Part shown: positions 11,250 through 22,890 of the stretch, piece by piece | How the letters are laid out: every line of letters starts with the position of its first letter | Position numbering within the stretch: the stretch's first letter is position 1 | NCBI GenBank assembly: GCA_026419785.1 | Contig: JAODTK010004776.1 | Coordinates: 62,001 to 126,000 of the forward strand | DNA length: 64,000 bases | Direction of reading: 5' to 3' | DNA from: Sclerodactyla briareus | Taxonomy: Eukaryota; Echinodermata; Holothuroidea; Dendrochirotida; Sclerodactylidae | The notes under the pieces: model-generated | Databases searched by the model: none | Told to the model about the DNA's origin: nothing | What the model saw: the letters and a program-made list of their open reading frames with translations, nothing else | Position numbers and translations under genes: made by a program

Positions 11250-12135
11250 TAACAAACAGGCATAATTTACTCTTACATCAGGGTTAATGTACATTCCTCA
11301 TTGCAGCATTCTGATGCAATCCATGCATGAACCTATATTGGTTGAAGGGGGAGGGGTAAGGACAATTTTGGGAGGCTGTACTCTTCTCGTAGAACCTCGC
11401 CAGAATCTCAGTCTTGTTCGTTTGCTACACATTTTTCCCAATTAGATATTTTCTATGCACTAAGTGTTGTATAACCATATTGGTCCCGTATGGTTCCCCA
11501 AAAACATGTCGTCAAGATATTTGTTGCAAAATTTCACGCGCGTTTTATTTTTCACACCGCTGCACCGTTCCATGTTATCGGTTGTGAAATTAAAATATAA
11601 GTACTCAAAAAAATTGAAGTTAGGGATATAGTAAGAGGATGGTTTGAAGACAAAATTGATCGCTTGTGTTCAGAACAAGTCGTAAACATATCAATAATGA
11701 CTAGTGTTAATGAATATAAACAAATAAACGGTCATGCTTATGGGGGCATTCCTCGTCAAGTAAGTATCACCAATTCCTAGTTTAGAGATCCCTTCAGTTT
11801 ACAAAATTGATCGCTTTCTGATGCCTATGTAGTTTGGTCTGTATTGAGAGAGTACAATTTCCCTGAAGCTTCTGAAATTCTGCCAAACAATCCAATGACA
11901 TTCACGCGTACAGCACGGTACTCACATTCTGCGCAACGGGCAAACTATTTACGGTAAGTGAAATTATAGTGTGTTCATGGGCGGGCGATCAGGGGGGGGG
12001 GGGGGGGGGGAGGGGGGGCGCGGGGGAAATGTCCCCAAACACTTTTGGTGGGGGTATAATATTAGATGTCCCCCAATATTTTTCCGACTAGTGAAAATAT
12101 AATCCTACGATCAAAGGTTCAGTACGGCTATACCG
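11250..12135 (+). repeat. Tandem duplication, copy 1
   Basis: The copy starts at ...ACAGGCATAATTT and runs through CCATGCATGAACCTA, GGACAATTTTGGGAGGCTG, ATTTCACGCGCG and AATCCTACGATCAAAGG. The same order recurs at 12380-13172. Copy 1 carries about 75 extra G-rich bases near 11985-12057, with a 27-base G-dominated tract. Spliced-exon-like frames in it are not preserved in copy 2. Confidence 0.85.
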
Positions 12136-12379
12136 TTGTTACGGAGTGTTGACAGCGTTGGTTTGTTATACCAATTCTTTTTTGATGTCCTTCTTCGGTT
12201 CCCACAACCTCCTATATATTACATTTTCTCCAACTTCCATTGCCATTTCTTGTGATTGAACACTTCTCAGTTTTTTCGTGCTGTTATTTTGCAGATTTCT
12301 TCTTGTCATTTTCTCATTCACCTTCTCGACGTCTTGCATATATTCTGACCAGTTGATGCCCGAGAGATATCGTCATCAG

Positions 12380-13172
12380 TTTACCACAGGCATAATTTCA
12401 TCCTGTTAATGTAACATTCATCATTGCATGCAGGCAATTTGATGCCATCCATGCATGAACCTAATTGTTGAAGGGGAGGGGTAAGGACAATTTTGGGAGG
12501 CTGTACTCTTCTCGTAGAACCTCGCCAGAATCTCAGTCTTGATTCGTTTGCTACACATTTTTCAAGTATTTCATTGCACTAATGTTGTAATAACCATATT
12601 GGTCTCGTTGTTGTCCCATAAAACAGTAGTTTACGATATTTGTTGCAAAATTTCACGCGCGTTTTATTTTTCACACCGCCTGGCGTTTCCATGTTATCGG
12701 AGAAATTAAATATAAGGTACTGCAAAAATTGACGTTAGGTATATAGTAAGAGGACGTTTGAAGACAAAATTGATCGCTTGTGTTCAGAACAAGTCGTTAA
12801 ACATATCAACTATTGACATTCTTAATTAATAAACAAATAAACGTTTCATGGCCCTATGGGGCATTCCCGTCACGTAAGTTCACCATTCCTATAGTTTATA
12901 GATCCTCTCCAGTTTCCAACTGTGATAGCTTTCGTTCCTACTGTAGTTTGGTCTGTATAGAGAGTACACTTTCCCCTAACTTTCTGAAATTCACTTCAAC
13001 ATCAAATGATATTCACGCGCTTTACATCACGCGTCCTCACAATCTGCGCAACGGCAAACTAATTCCGGTAAGTGAAATTAATATGTGTATTCACGGGCAA
13101 TAATATCAAATGTCCGCAATATTTGCGACTAGTGAAAAAAAAAAATCCTACGATCAAAGGTTCAGTACGGCC
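12380..13172 (+). repeat. Tandem duplication, copy 2
   Basis: This is a direct repeat of 11250-12135, displaced by about 1.04-1.12 kb. It has many one-base indels and lacks the G-rich insert of copy 1. The segment between the copies (12136-12379) is not repeated. No function can be assigned. Confidence 0.85.
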
Positions 13173-13799
13173 TACCACCAGTCCAACACATTTGTTTTTG
13201 TTTCAGAGAGCCAACTGCAAAAAAATCCGCGCTGCGCGCGCTGTATTATCTTTTCCGTTACTTGTATTTCAGTAGGCCCAGGCACAATAACTTCGATAGA
13301 TTCGGCAAATTGTTTTTTTTTCTCCTACGTGCTCTACAAGTGCGGTGAACAATGGGAAGGCCCCAAGGGAATTGGGTTTGGATCCGATTCATGTCCACCC
13401 CCCCCCCCCCACACCCACAAACACCTGTGCTTGAATCCCCAACTGCCTGGCATTTTCCTAACACTGCACATAACCGATGGCTAGAGTTTTAGTCTAATTC
13501 TAAACCTTATGTTTATAACCAACGGGCTTTGCCAGCCTATGTGCTATTTCTTGATAAAGATGGAAGCAAAAATTAACAGGGCTGGGATCGTGCACACAGT
13601 ATGGAGGTTAGACCTGAAAATTTTGGAAACAATCTGGGATGACCAAATTGTTTTCCTTCCGCTGACTGGCTCGATATTTAAATTTTCAATGTCCGAGAAT
13701 TGCACACATCACCCACCCGCTACAGTGATGTTCGAGCATTTTTTCAGGATGGGAGCAACCTCTAACACCCAATTGGAGGGTTTTCGATGAGCAGCGGAA

Positions 13800-14345
13800 G
13801 ATCTCTTAAAAAGGAGTATGTTAAAATAATGGAGGATGGTAAGAATAACTTCGGTCAATTTCGGAGATTCAATTGCCAAGTTTTGGGATATGCTTACTTG
13901 GCAACGGCCCCGGAATGTCCTTTCCCTGCATTCTAGGGAGTTGTAAAACAACATTTTTGCTCTTATGTTACGCGTCACCGATGGCGGCCCGAATTGTAAG
14001 GTATTAACATACGACCAGTTTCTTCAAGAACGTCTTTGAAATGAACATTTCGGAAATTTATTGCCAATCTTAGGCGATGTTGCTACTGCCCTACACGGCG
14101 GGAGGGGGTGCCGTTTCCTGGCAATCTAGGGGGGGGGGGGGGTCTGAAAATCGAAAAAATTATGTGAGATCCACGTCATCCGATGGTGGCCCGAATTGAA
14201 AGGTATAAACAATCCGTCCCTCCAAGAACGTTTCTTGGAAATTCAAATTCGGAAATTATGCCAATTTTTAGCGGATGGGGCTTACTTCCCTATACGCCCA
14301 GGAAGTGCCGTGGTCCTGCAATCTGGGGGGGGGGGGGGAGGGTCT
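13800..14345 (+). repeat. Three degenerate copies of a ~200-bp repeat
   Basis: The two clearest copies are about 13973-14140 and 14178-14335. Both read (GATGGYGGCCCGAATTG)...(TTCGGAAATT)...(TGCCAAT)...(CTGCAATCT) and end in a G tract. A poorer copy precedes them at about 13840-13935. The block ends in CCAACCACTGG...C-tract (14365-14440), which resembles 6248-6325 inside the nested hAT-like element. It may therefore be part of a related transposon. Confidence 0.65.
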
Positions 14346-14440
14346 GCGAAACGACGCGACGCGCCAACCACTGGTTGCGCTCCGCTTAGATGGTGCTAAC
14401 CTCGTATGTCCATTCCCCCCCCCCCAAAAAAAACAATATA

Positions 14441-15946
14441 TATAGATATATATTTATCACAGATCGCCGCCCCTGTGGGTTTGTATTGCGATATAGGGGG
14501 CGCTTGGAAGAGATCTAGGTTCTCCGGCAAAACAGATAGTAAAGTTTCGTGAGCTGGTTCTTCGTTAAAATCATGGTGAAAAGTACGTATATGAGATTAT
14601 CGTCACGCGTTATAGACACAAAATGGCGGAACTAAACTCACAAACTGTGATGGGTTTCACTGCCAAAATGATCTAAGACATGTTTCCGGTATAACCCTTA
14701 ATCTCACACACTGTGATTTTTCGTTGTTGTAGATTGAAATAAATTACTGGCAGTTCTGAGCTGCAAGTATTTACTGTGATTTCCACTAAAGATGCTTACC
14801 CAGTGTATATTTGGAACCCGTACAAAATCTTTTAGAAACTGAGTCATTTGGACTTTTTTGCTAACCTTTCGAGACAGCACAGGAGCCTACCCAAATGGAT
14901 TCTGACAGGGGATTCGTCCGGACTCTATTCATGAAATAATCTTATACTACCTTCTTTCTTTTTTTAACAATGCATCGATAGACTGTATATGGTCAATAAT
15001 TGTTAGGATATCCAACTTGCAGCCGTTTGTCGGACACCAAAAGTAGGAATGGACATCCCAAGTTTGTGTGTTGGCTCTAAATAAAAAAATGGATAAAAAA
15101 AAGAAAAAAAAGGGGGGTTGGGAGGCCCGGCGAATAATTGTCAATGCCGCTTTCATGACCTGATGAAGAATAAGTCTCTAAACGTACGGGACTAATTTCA
15201 CATTGGCATCTACATCGAATTGCACTGGGACATTTTGTCCAATCGTGACGTCATGTGAACATTTTCGACAGTTGGTACCAGAACGACAGCGTCTCTTCAA
15301 GAATTAGAACATTAGATCAGTGAAACAAAACCTCGCTGCAGACGTAACGTCTTATCCGAATCTGAATTTACTTTCTCTGTCACAGGTGCGTCTATATTGA
15401 GAGATTGAAATGTTAATGCATGCAATTTGAGTACAGACCTATATGTAATATTCTCCACTTGTGCCCCGCGACTGAAGAAAAGGCCGTGGGTGTCGTCAAT
15501 TCAACGAGAAGATTTTTAATAAACCTGAGGCGTGAAAGCATATCTAAAGCCAAATTTCAATTTTACCATAAAAATTACTTTTCGTATCGAATACCGAACG
15601 TGTGCGCCTCTCCCACGCAACAGTCACCATAGTGCGAAAATCAGTATTCCACAGGCTTCTACTGCTTGTTGTCTCATGTGTCCCGCTGAGGACATTGTGT
15701 GCGATGGTTTTGCAATAATAAATCTCCCTATCATGACTTCCGTTTGTCTAGATGCTGCCACGGAAGGAAAAGAAATGAAAACTTTTGAGAGACAGTATCA
15801 TTTCGCAAAACTTGACGAAAAATGGACAGCGCTGTTTGTATGACGTCACGCGCGAAAAGCTCTCACACGATACATCGAACTATTATCGCATTCAATTATC
15901 TTAGTGAATATATAGAGAATAAAAGTCATCTTTCCAGTATTTCACC

Positions 15947-15980
<34 letters not shown>

Positions 15981-17350
15981 GGTTTACATTCGTGAGTCAA
16001 ATAAAAGATACCGTCAATGGCGCTAGGCGGCGATATAATTCCGCTTCAATTGACGTCTTGACTTCAAAACACGTAAATGTTTTCGTGCTTCACTATCGAC
16101 TCTGGAACTACACACATACACGCTGTTTGAATCTATGACTTGATAATCAAGCAATGGTCTTTAAAGTAACAACTGACAGGATGGAGAGGCTAGTAATATA
16201 GGAATTAGCTGGAGAAAAAAATGAAGCACAATTTCGTTACAGAGTTACAGTCTTTAAAGTTTGTGCATGTGTATTGCTTTCAGATAGAAAAGCATCCCAT
16301 CATGCAATAATAAATGATGTCATATTGCCTCAAGCTGAAAACAATCTTGATTTTCTATTGAAATTCACACATCATTTTCACTTCGAAAACATTTAGTCAT
16401 TTAGGCCATTGCTTAATTGGTTGGTAGGTGTTGATGGTTGCTTCGGTGAGAGAAGACCACAGAACTTCTGCTAAATGTTGACTCATTCAACAAATTACAT
16501 GACATACCTTCCCTGGTTGTCCAAGTGTGACGTCATGTTTTTTTTATTGCGCATTGGATTCTCCCCAATAATCTCTGCATAATGGATCAATTTTTAATGC
16601 CAATAACTCCATATAGGCCTCGGTATTCGAAATGGTGTTTGGACTTATGGATACAGTTTTTCATCTCCACGATATAACCTCTGCTGTATCAAAGACTGCA
16701 GTTGTCCTTCAAATTATAATGAATTATCTGTACCTAATAAGACAATAACCCTTATTGAACGGGTAGGTTGTGTGCTCGAAGAAATTGTGCTGTAGTTGCT
16801 GCCGGAGACCATAAATGTCATCCATGCATTTCAACACCCGTATTACAAGGAGCCTCACAACATCGCGGTTACGTTATTGACTGTATTTTTTAGATCTGCT
16901 CAAAACGGGCCATGTTGGTACGCCCCTATTACGAATCCTTCCATCAAACCATGCTGGGCGGGACGGAGGCAAACACACGAAACGCTCGATTCAACTTCCC
17001 GAAGTAAGACGGTGACGTCATTTTACAACTATGGATCAATTTATACAACAATGCTGAGCTTCTCACGAGGGTGATGATTATGACGTCACTACTCTTATGG
17101 TAACGATCCATTCTCATGTTGCGTTTATATGTTCGTCGGAGGTTCATCACGCGCGAATGGAGATGAAACGGAAGCGGCATGACGGCATTACGGCCTTTAG
17201 ACGTCAGTAAGCTCGGCATCTAACTCGACAGTACAGTTACATACTCTATTTTCTGAAATTCCAGTCGGGCGCGGCGGTATGCAACGCAGTCGACAATCAT
17301 GAGGTCCTTTCATTGAACAGTACCGACTTACCGACGGAGCAGAAAAGTGC
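14441..17350. other. Unassigned stretch with clustered TGACGTCA sites
   Basis: No gene is recognised. The perfect 8-bp palindrome TGACGTCA occurs at 15246-15253, 15841-15848, 16528-16535, 17013-17020 and 17081-17088. A 31-base G tract lies at 15949-15979. TGACGTCA is the consensus cAMP-response element bound by CREB/ATF factors. Whether these sites act here is unknown. Confidence 0.6.
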
Positions 17351-17355
17351 AGTTA

Positions 17356-17368
17356 TATATATATATAT

Positions 17369-17415
<47 letters not shown>

Positions 17416-17445
17416 ATATTATAATATATATATATATATATTATA

Positions 17446-17478
<33 letters not shown>

Positions 17479-17483
17479 ATATG
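17356..17483. repeat. TA dinucleotide microsatellite
   Basis: About 130 bp of nearly pure alternating T and A, broken by occasional TTA or ATT steps. It is self-complementary and prone to cruciform formation and slippage. The Y/I-rich open frame over it is an artefact. Confidence 0.95.
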
Positions 17484-18195
17484 TAGACAGTTATGGGAAC
17501 ATTTAGTGGCGTCATATTCATATCGCGTGAGATGAGTTGCATTTCTGACGGAATTAATTTATTCAGTTTCCGCTGAATCAGGTGTGTTGATGATCGCGAG
17601 GAAAGAATTTCGTACGTTATGTAATTCAATAATGATAACGAAAACTTGTACAAAGAACTGGTCCAATTCTTCAATTCATTGGATGACAAGAGGCATGTGG
17701 AACTGATCTTACACGAAACCAGGGGTTTCGGTTAAGAAACGTGTTATAGAAAACGCATGGAGAGATGTGATGAATTAGGCTAGGATTCCATAGATGCGTA
17801 TGCGTATGTGAAAAATCGCCCGTTTTACGTGGAATGAGCGGGGCGGCGGGCTGGGCTAGTGTTTGAATATGTTCTATTTAGTTGGCAAAGATAGATATTG
17901 GTTCCATGAAAGGTAAAATTTAATAAATTACGGGCAAAGCGCAACATCTCCGACTATAAGCGGAAAAGGCACATGTACCAATGTGTATGCGGATGCGAAT
18001 CACTGCGAATGAGTTCTGTGGAATATCTTCCTCAAAAAGCCAAGCAACGACAATATCATGGGCTGCTGCCTTCTTATAGTCTTTTCGTATACCGTTATAG
18101 TGATTTCTCTGCTGAAACGAACATTCTTTTTTCGTAAATATGTGATTTTCACATCGAGCGCGGATACGCATCTGCATCTATGGAATCCCGGCCTG
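17484..18195. other. Unassigned non-coding stretch before the satellite
   Basis: I see no gene. A short open frame (18058-18252, plus strand) begins with a hydrophobic run and ends in the first satellite units. Nothing else supports it. Confidence 0.4.
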
Positions 18196-18199
18196 ATAC

Positions 18200-20196
18200 G
18201 GTCAATTCCAGTGTTTGTGATGAAAAGGCCTGTTCTTGTGTTTAAGTACTAAGGCCTGTTCTTGCGTTTTGAGATGATGTTTATCTTTGTGTTCCATGAT
18301 AAGGTATGATCTTGTGTTCATGTAATGAGGCCTGTTCTTGCGTTTTCGATGATATGGTCCGTTCTTGTGTTTGTGATTATATATCCTGTTCTTGTGTTTG
18401 TGAGATAATGTTCGTCTTGTTTTAGTGATGATGAGGTCTGTTCCCGTGGTTGTAACGATACGGTCCGTTCTTGTGTTTGTGATGATATAGCCTGTTCTTG
18501 TGTTTGTGATTATAATGTTCGTTCTTGTGTTTGTGAAGATGAGGTCTGTTCCCGTGGTTGTAACGATACGGTCCGTTCTTGTTTTGTGATGATATAGCCT
18601 GTTCTTGTGTTTGTGATGATAATGTTCGTTCTTGTGTTTGTGAAGATGAGGTCTGTTCCCGTGGTTGTAACGATACGGTCCGTTCTTGTGTTTGTGATTA
18701 TATATCCTGTTCTTGTGTTTGCGAGGATAATTTTCGTTCTTGTGTTTGTGATGATGAGGTATGACCCCGTGTTGTAACGATACGGTCCGTTCTTGTGTTT
18801 GTGATGATATAGCCTGTTCTTGTGTTTGCGAGGATAATGTTCGTTCTTGTGTTTGTGATGATGAGGTATGTCCCCGTGGTTGTAACGATACGGTCCGTTC
18901 TTGTGTTTGTGATGATATAGCTGTTCTTGTGTTTGCGAGGATAATGTTCGTTCTTGTGTTTGTGATGATAAGGTATGTCCCCGTGGTTGTAACGATACGG
19001 TCCGTTCTTGTGTTGTGATGATATAGCCTGTTCTTGTGTTTGCGAGGATAATGTTCGTTCTTGTGTTTGTGATGATGAGGTATGTCCCCGTGGTTGTAAC
19101 GATACGGTCGTTCTTGTGTTTGTGATGATATAGCCTGTTCTTGTGTTTGTGATGATGAGGTCTGTTCCCGTGGTTGTAACGATACGGTCCGTTCTTGTGT
19201 TTGTGATGATAATGTTCGTTCTTGTGTTTGTGATGATATTGCCTGTTCTTGTGTTTGCGAGGATAATGTTCGTTCTTGGTTTGTGATGATATAGCCTGTT
19301 CTTGTGTTTGTGATGATATAGCCTGTTCTTGTGTTTGTGATGATAATGTTCGTTCTTGTGTTTGTGAAGATGAGGTCTGTTCCCGTGGTTGTAACGATAC
19401 GGTCCGTTCTTGTGTTTGTGATGATATAGCCTGTTCTTGTGTTTGCGAGGATAATGTTCGTTCTTGTGTTAGTGATGATGAGGTCTGTTCCCGTGGTTGT
19501 AACGATACGGTCCGTTCTTGTGTTTGTGAAGATGAGGTCTGTTCCCGTGGTTGTAACGATACGGTCGTTCTTGTGTTTGTGATGATATAGCCTGTTCTTG
19601 TGTTTGCGAGGATAATGTTCGTTCTTGTGTTTGTGAAGATGAGGTCTGTTCCCGTGGTTGTAACGATACGGTCCGTTCTTGTGTTTGTGAAGATGAGGTC
19701 TGTTCCCGTGGTTGTAACGATACGGTCCGTTCTTGTGTTTGTGATGATATAGCCTGTTCTTGTGTTTGTGATGATATTGCCTGTTCTTGTGTTTGTGATG
19801 ATATAGCCTGTTCTTGTGTTTGCGAGGATAATGTTCGTTCTGTGTTTGTGATGATGAGGTATGACCCCGTGTTGTAACGATACGGTCCGTTCTTGTGTTT
19901 GTGATGATAATGTTCGTTCTGTGTTTGTGATGATATAGCCTGTTCTTGTGTTTGCGAGGATAATGTTCGTTCTGTGTTTGTGATGATAATGTTCGTTCTT
20001 GTGTTAGTGATGATGAGGTCTGTTCCCGTGGTTGTAACGATACGGTCCGTTCTTGTGTTTGCGAGGATAATGTTCGTTCTGTGTTTGTGATGATATAGCC
20101 TGTTCTTGTGTTTGCGAGGATAATGTTCGTTCTGTGTTTGTGATGATAATGTTCGTTCTTGGTTTGTGATGATATAGCCTGTTCTTGTGTTCATTG
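18200..20196. repeat. 27-bp satellite with higher-order organisation
   Basis: About 70 tandem units of 27 bp, with core GTTCTTGTGTTTGTGATGAT. Four unit types recur in a frequent order, giving a loose 108-bp higher-order repeat. In the plus frame they read CDDIACSCV, CEDNVRSCV, CDDEVCSRG and CNDTVRSCV. Because 27 is a multiple of three, open frames persist on both strands. On the minus strand one runs 298 codons (20365 down to 19469). Single-base losses (for example near 19109 and 19565) break the frames, and I see no promoter or splice context. The first few units (18200-18400) are the most degenerate. Confidence 0.95.
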
Positions 20197-20765
20197 ACAG
20201 AAGTCCAGTGTCTGTGCGTGTGTTCTTCGTTTTTTCGACACGATGGTCTAGAGACCGCAAGCATCGATTAAATGTGAAATAGGTATGTCGGTTACAACTA
20301 TGTATCGATTGGAATTCGGGTGAGGTCGCGAGAGGTGCAAAAAAGCTTGTGAGCACGATGTGCAACGAAATAACATAGAGGGCGCATGTTTGGCTAGAAT
20401 GGTTCCTTGGAGTTAGGTGGTCCTTAAAAGTTGTGAGTTATAGTGGGAAAAAGACTTATAGAGGGCTTAGACTTGGTAAGTTGGCTGGCGATGAAGAGTA
20501 AATGAACTCATTGCCTTTGAGTGGGGCCCATGGTCGCCCGAGGTCATCTAAGGTCTATAGGGGTCACATCCTATAAACTTGTAAACACAATAACTGCAAC
20601 GAACGTGGATGTAGAGGACTTATAGTTAGCATATAGGTTGTCATTCTATTATATTTTATTTTCGGAGTCAGATCCAGAATCCCTCAAGACCAATGCCACT
20701 CGGTCGATTTGTATTAAATAAAACCTTGAAAACTGTAACTATTTGAACATTATATGAAATGAAAT
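20197..20765. other. Unassigned stretch between satellite and LINE remnant
   Basis: I see nothing that can be named. The minus-strand open frame that enters the satellite starts here at 20365, in sequence without recognisable protein features. Confidence 0.4.
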
Positions 20766-20769
20766 CTGA

Positions 20770-21345
20770 TATCCCTGGTGAATTATTTGGAATCGGAATC
20801 TCAGCATGACTTCAGAAAATGAATCGTTTGTGCCTGACTAATCACGGTAATGCTGTTAGACATTGTTTCCCGGACTCCCAGGAGGCCTTTACCAAGGGGT
20901 CTCATGAACATCTGCTCAAATGAGTAAATTTGTGCATCACTGGCATTGTCTCGAAGTGGATTCAAGGGTGGCTTCATGGCGCAACGAGTTATCATTAATG
21001 GGCGTTTTCCTTCTCGGGACAAGCTCACCACCAGTGGTGCTCCTCAAGGGTCGGTTTTTGGTCTCTTACCCTTTGTGGCTTATGTAGAAGATATCGATGA
21101 ATCTGTGCAATCAATGGTTAAAAATGAGGACGTGACTTCGAATGATAATGTTGCAGGGGTTTCAGGGGTTGCAAGGGTTTCAAACCGAATCTTCAAATAG
21201 CCTTCAAATGGCAAATTGACGCCGATACATACAGGGTGACACATGTCGGTTACCACGACAACGTTTCCTACAGTTTGAATGGTCAAGATATTCAGGCGGT
21301 GAATAAAAAAAAAAAGTATTGGGTGGGGCCAAACTGCTAATGACG
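20770..21345 (+). pseudogene. Non-LTR retrotransposon reverse transcriptase remnant (CR1/L2-like)
   Basis: Translated pieces in shifting frames line up with the reverse transcriptase of CR1/L2-type LINEs. In order they are: SQHDFRK (family: SQHGFRK); EAFTKGSHEHLLK (family: KAFDKVPHEHLL, which holds the first catalytic aspartate, here replaced); KWIQGWLHG; QRVIINGRFP; TSGAPQGSVFGLLPF (family: SGVPQGSVLGPLLF); then WQIDADTYRVTHVGYHDN and SYSLNGQDIQAVN (the segment before EKDLGV). The catalytic FADD box cannot be found. Frameshifts and at least one stop lie inside. The enzyme would copy LINE RNA into DNA at the insertion site, but this copy is dead. No endonuclease domain is visible upstream, consistent with 5' truncation. 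Confidence 0.85.
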
Positions 21346-21389
21346 CATAGGTCGGTGGGGGTACCCACAAAAACAATTATCCCTAAATG

Positions 21390-21740
21390 AGATTCCCACC
21401 ACCCCCTCCCACTTAATAAATCTCATTAACTTTCATTACTTCATCATACAGCGTTATCATTTGCCAGTCCCAACTCAGCCTATACTCATTCCTCCTCTGA
21501 GTACGAGGTTGAAGGACGGTTGATTTTCAATCAAAATGTGATATTGGTATCATTTTTCTTTCGTTATTCTTTGTGTCTGCTGATGGGCTCAAGTGCATGT
21601 GATAAAATTCCATTTCATCCGCATTCAGTTTACGAAATATAACAGCACATTACAATGTAACAGCTCAGCCTCACGTGGCTTGTCATTAGTTTGTATATTC
21701 TTTCATTCAACATATGAAATGATCAGCCTATAAAGATGAC
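21390..21740 (+). repeat. Dispersed repeat, copy 1
   Basis: This segment matches 25160-25500 in direct orientation: CCCACCACCCC, CCAGTCCCA, GACGGTTGA, TTATTCTT, ATAACAGCA, and GTCATTAGT...TTGTATATTCTTT in the same order. It lies just after the LINE reverse transcriptase and could be its 3' region, but that is inference. Confidence 0.65.
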
Positions 21741-21799
21741 TGGTTTCCACAAAAACCAAAAGTCTTAGTGCTTACTTGACTCTTCGACAACCTATGGCC

Positions 21800-22890
21800 A
21801 GACACCAAGGATGAATGAAATTGTAACCAGCTCATTAGGGCAACATAATGTCTGACAAATTTCCATTTTCCCCCAAAATAATGCTATCTTGATCAACCAA
21901 TGGGGTTCATGTACCTTGACTACAATAACACAATAATTGAAAAAAAATATATCACACTTTCTCAGCTGTCTTACACAGGATATACCTTTGCTCCTGATAT
22001 TAGAGAAAGCCACACACCTGATTCCAACCAGATCAGACCAAGCATACTTTTTAGGTTTACAAGGATGTTCTGCCTTGGCCTGCGGTGACCTCGTACCTGA
22101 CCCCAAATCAAACAATGCTCATTATGGGGATCAGACATACCAAGTATGAGCTTCATCCATCTAGGTCGATTATTATTATGTTACAAACTGAATTTTGCTA
22201 AAGTATTGAATTTTCACCAAATTCCCATTGTTAATTTAAATTAACCCAAGACCAACAGGGTTCCTGTAGTCCAATAAAAAAATGCTACACACAAGTTTCA
22301 GCTGATCAGACCAACATTCTGGACGGGTTTTCAAGCATTTTTAGATTTTGACCTCTTGCAACCTCAGAAGACCTCCGACCTGACCCCCCAAACAATAGGG
22401 TTCATGTACTCATCATGGGGAACACACAAGCCAAGTATGAGCTGTACCTCTTGGTGGCTCGATCACCGTTTTTTACAAGCCAGAATTCGCCAAATTATCC
22501 GACTTTTCAAAAATTTCCCATGTAGTGACCGAAATTCACCCCGACCTAAACCAAAAACGATAGGGTTCATGCACTCTCATAGAAAGCTCTTAACCTAATT
22601 CCAACGTGATCCGGCCAATCATTATGGAATCTGTTTACAAGTTTTCTGACTTGACCTCTGGTGACCAGATGGCTCTGCATGACCCCAAAACAATAGGGTT
22701 CATGTACTCATCACAGGGAACACACATACCAAGTGTGAGCTTCATCCATCCAGGTGGGTTGAGCTACGTGCCACAAGGCAGGCGTCACATAGCTACACAC
22801 ATACATGCACACACACACACACACACACACACACCACACACACACACACTTCTGACTGCATAGATTCCTCTGACTCCGTCGAGGAATAAA
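21800..22890 (+). mobile_element. Array of ~290-bp modules ending in CA tract and hairpin (Helitron-like non-autonomous candidate)
   Basis: The module ACCCCAAAACAATAGGGTTC, followed by an ACTCATCA...GGGAACACACATACC segment and AAGTATGAGCTTCATCCATC, recurs near 22108, 22393 and 22686. A related half-module (near 21900, 22250, 22560) lies between. The array ends in a CA tract (22795-22850), GACTGCATAGATTCCTC, and a short hairpin (GATTCCTC...GAGGAAT, about 22862-22887). The same order of parts is seen at 43.2-43.6 kb. Tandem modules followed by a terminal hairpin suggest a Helitron/Helentron-type non-autonomous element. The terminal dinucleotides have not been established, so the class is tentative. 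Confidence 0.6.

Noticed and set aside
18200..20196. A CRISPR array
   Set aside because: Units are contiguous with no unique spacers, and the context is eukaryotic.
19469..20365. A 298-codon minus-strand open frame, the longest in the window
   Set aside because: Most of it is the 27-bp satellite, whose unit length is a multiple of three and rarely makes stops. The lead-in has no recognisable protein features.
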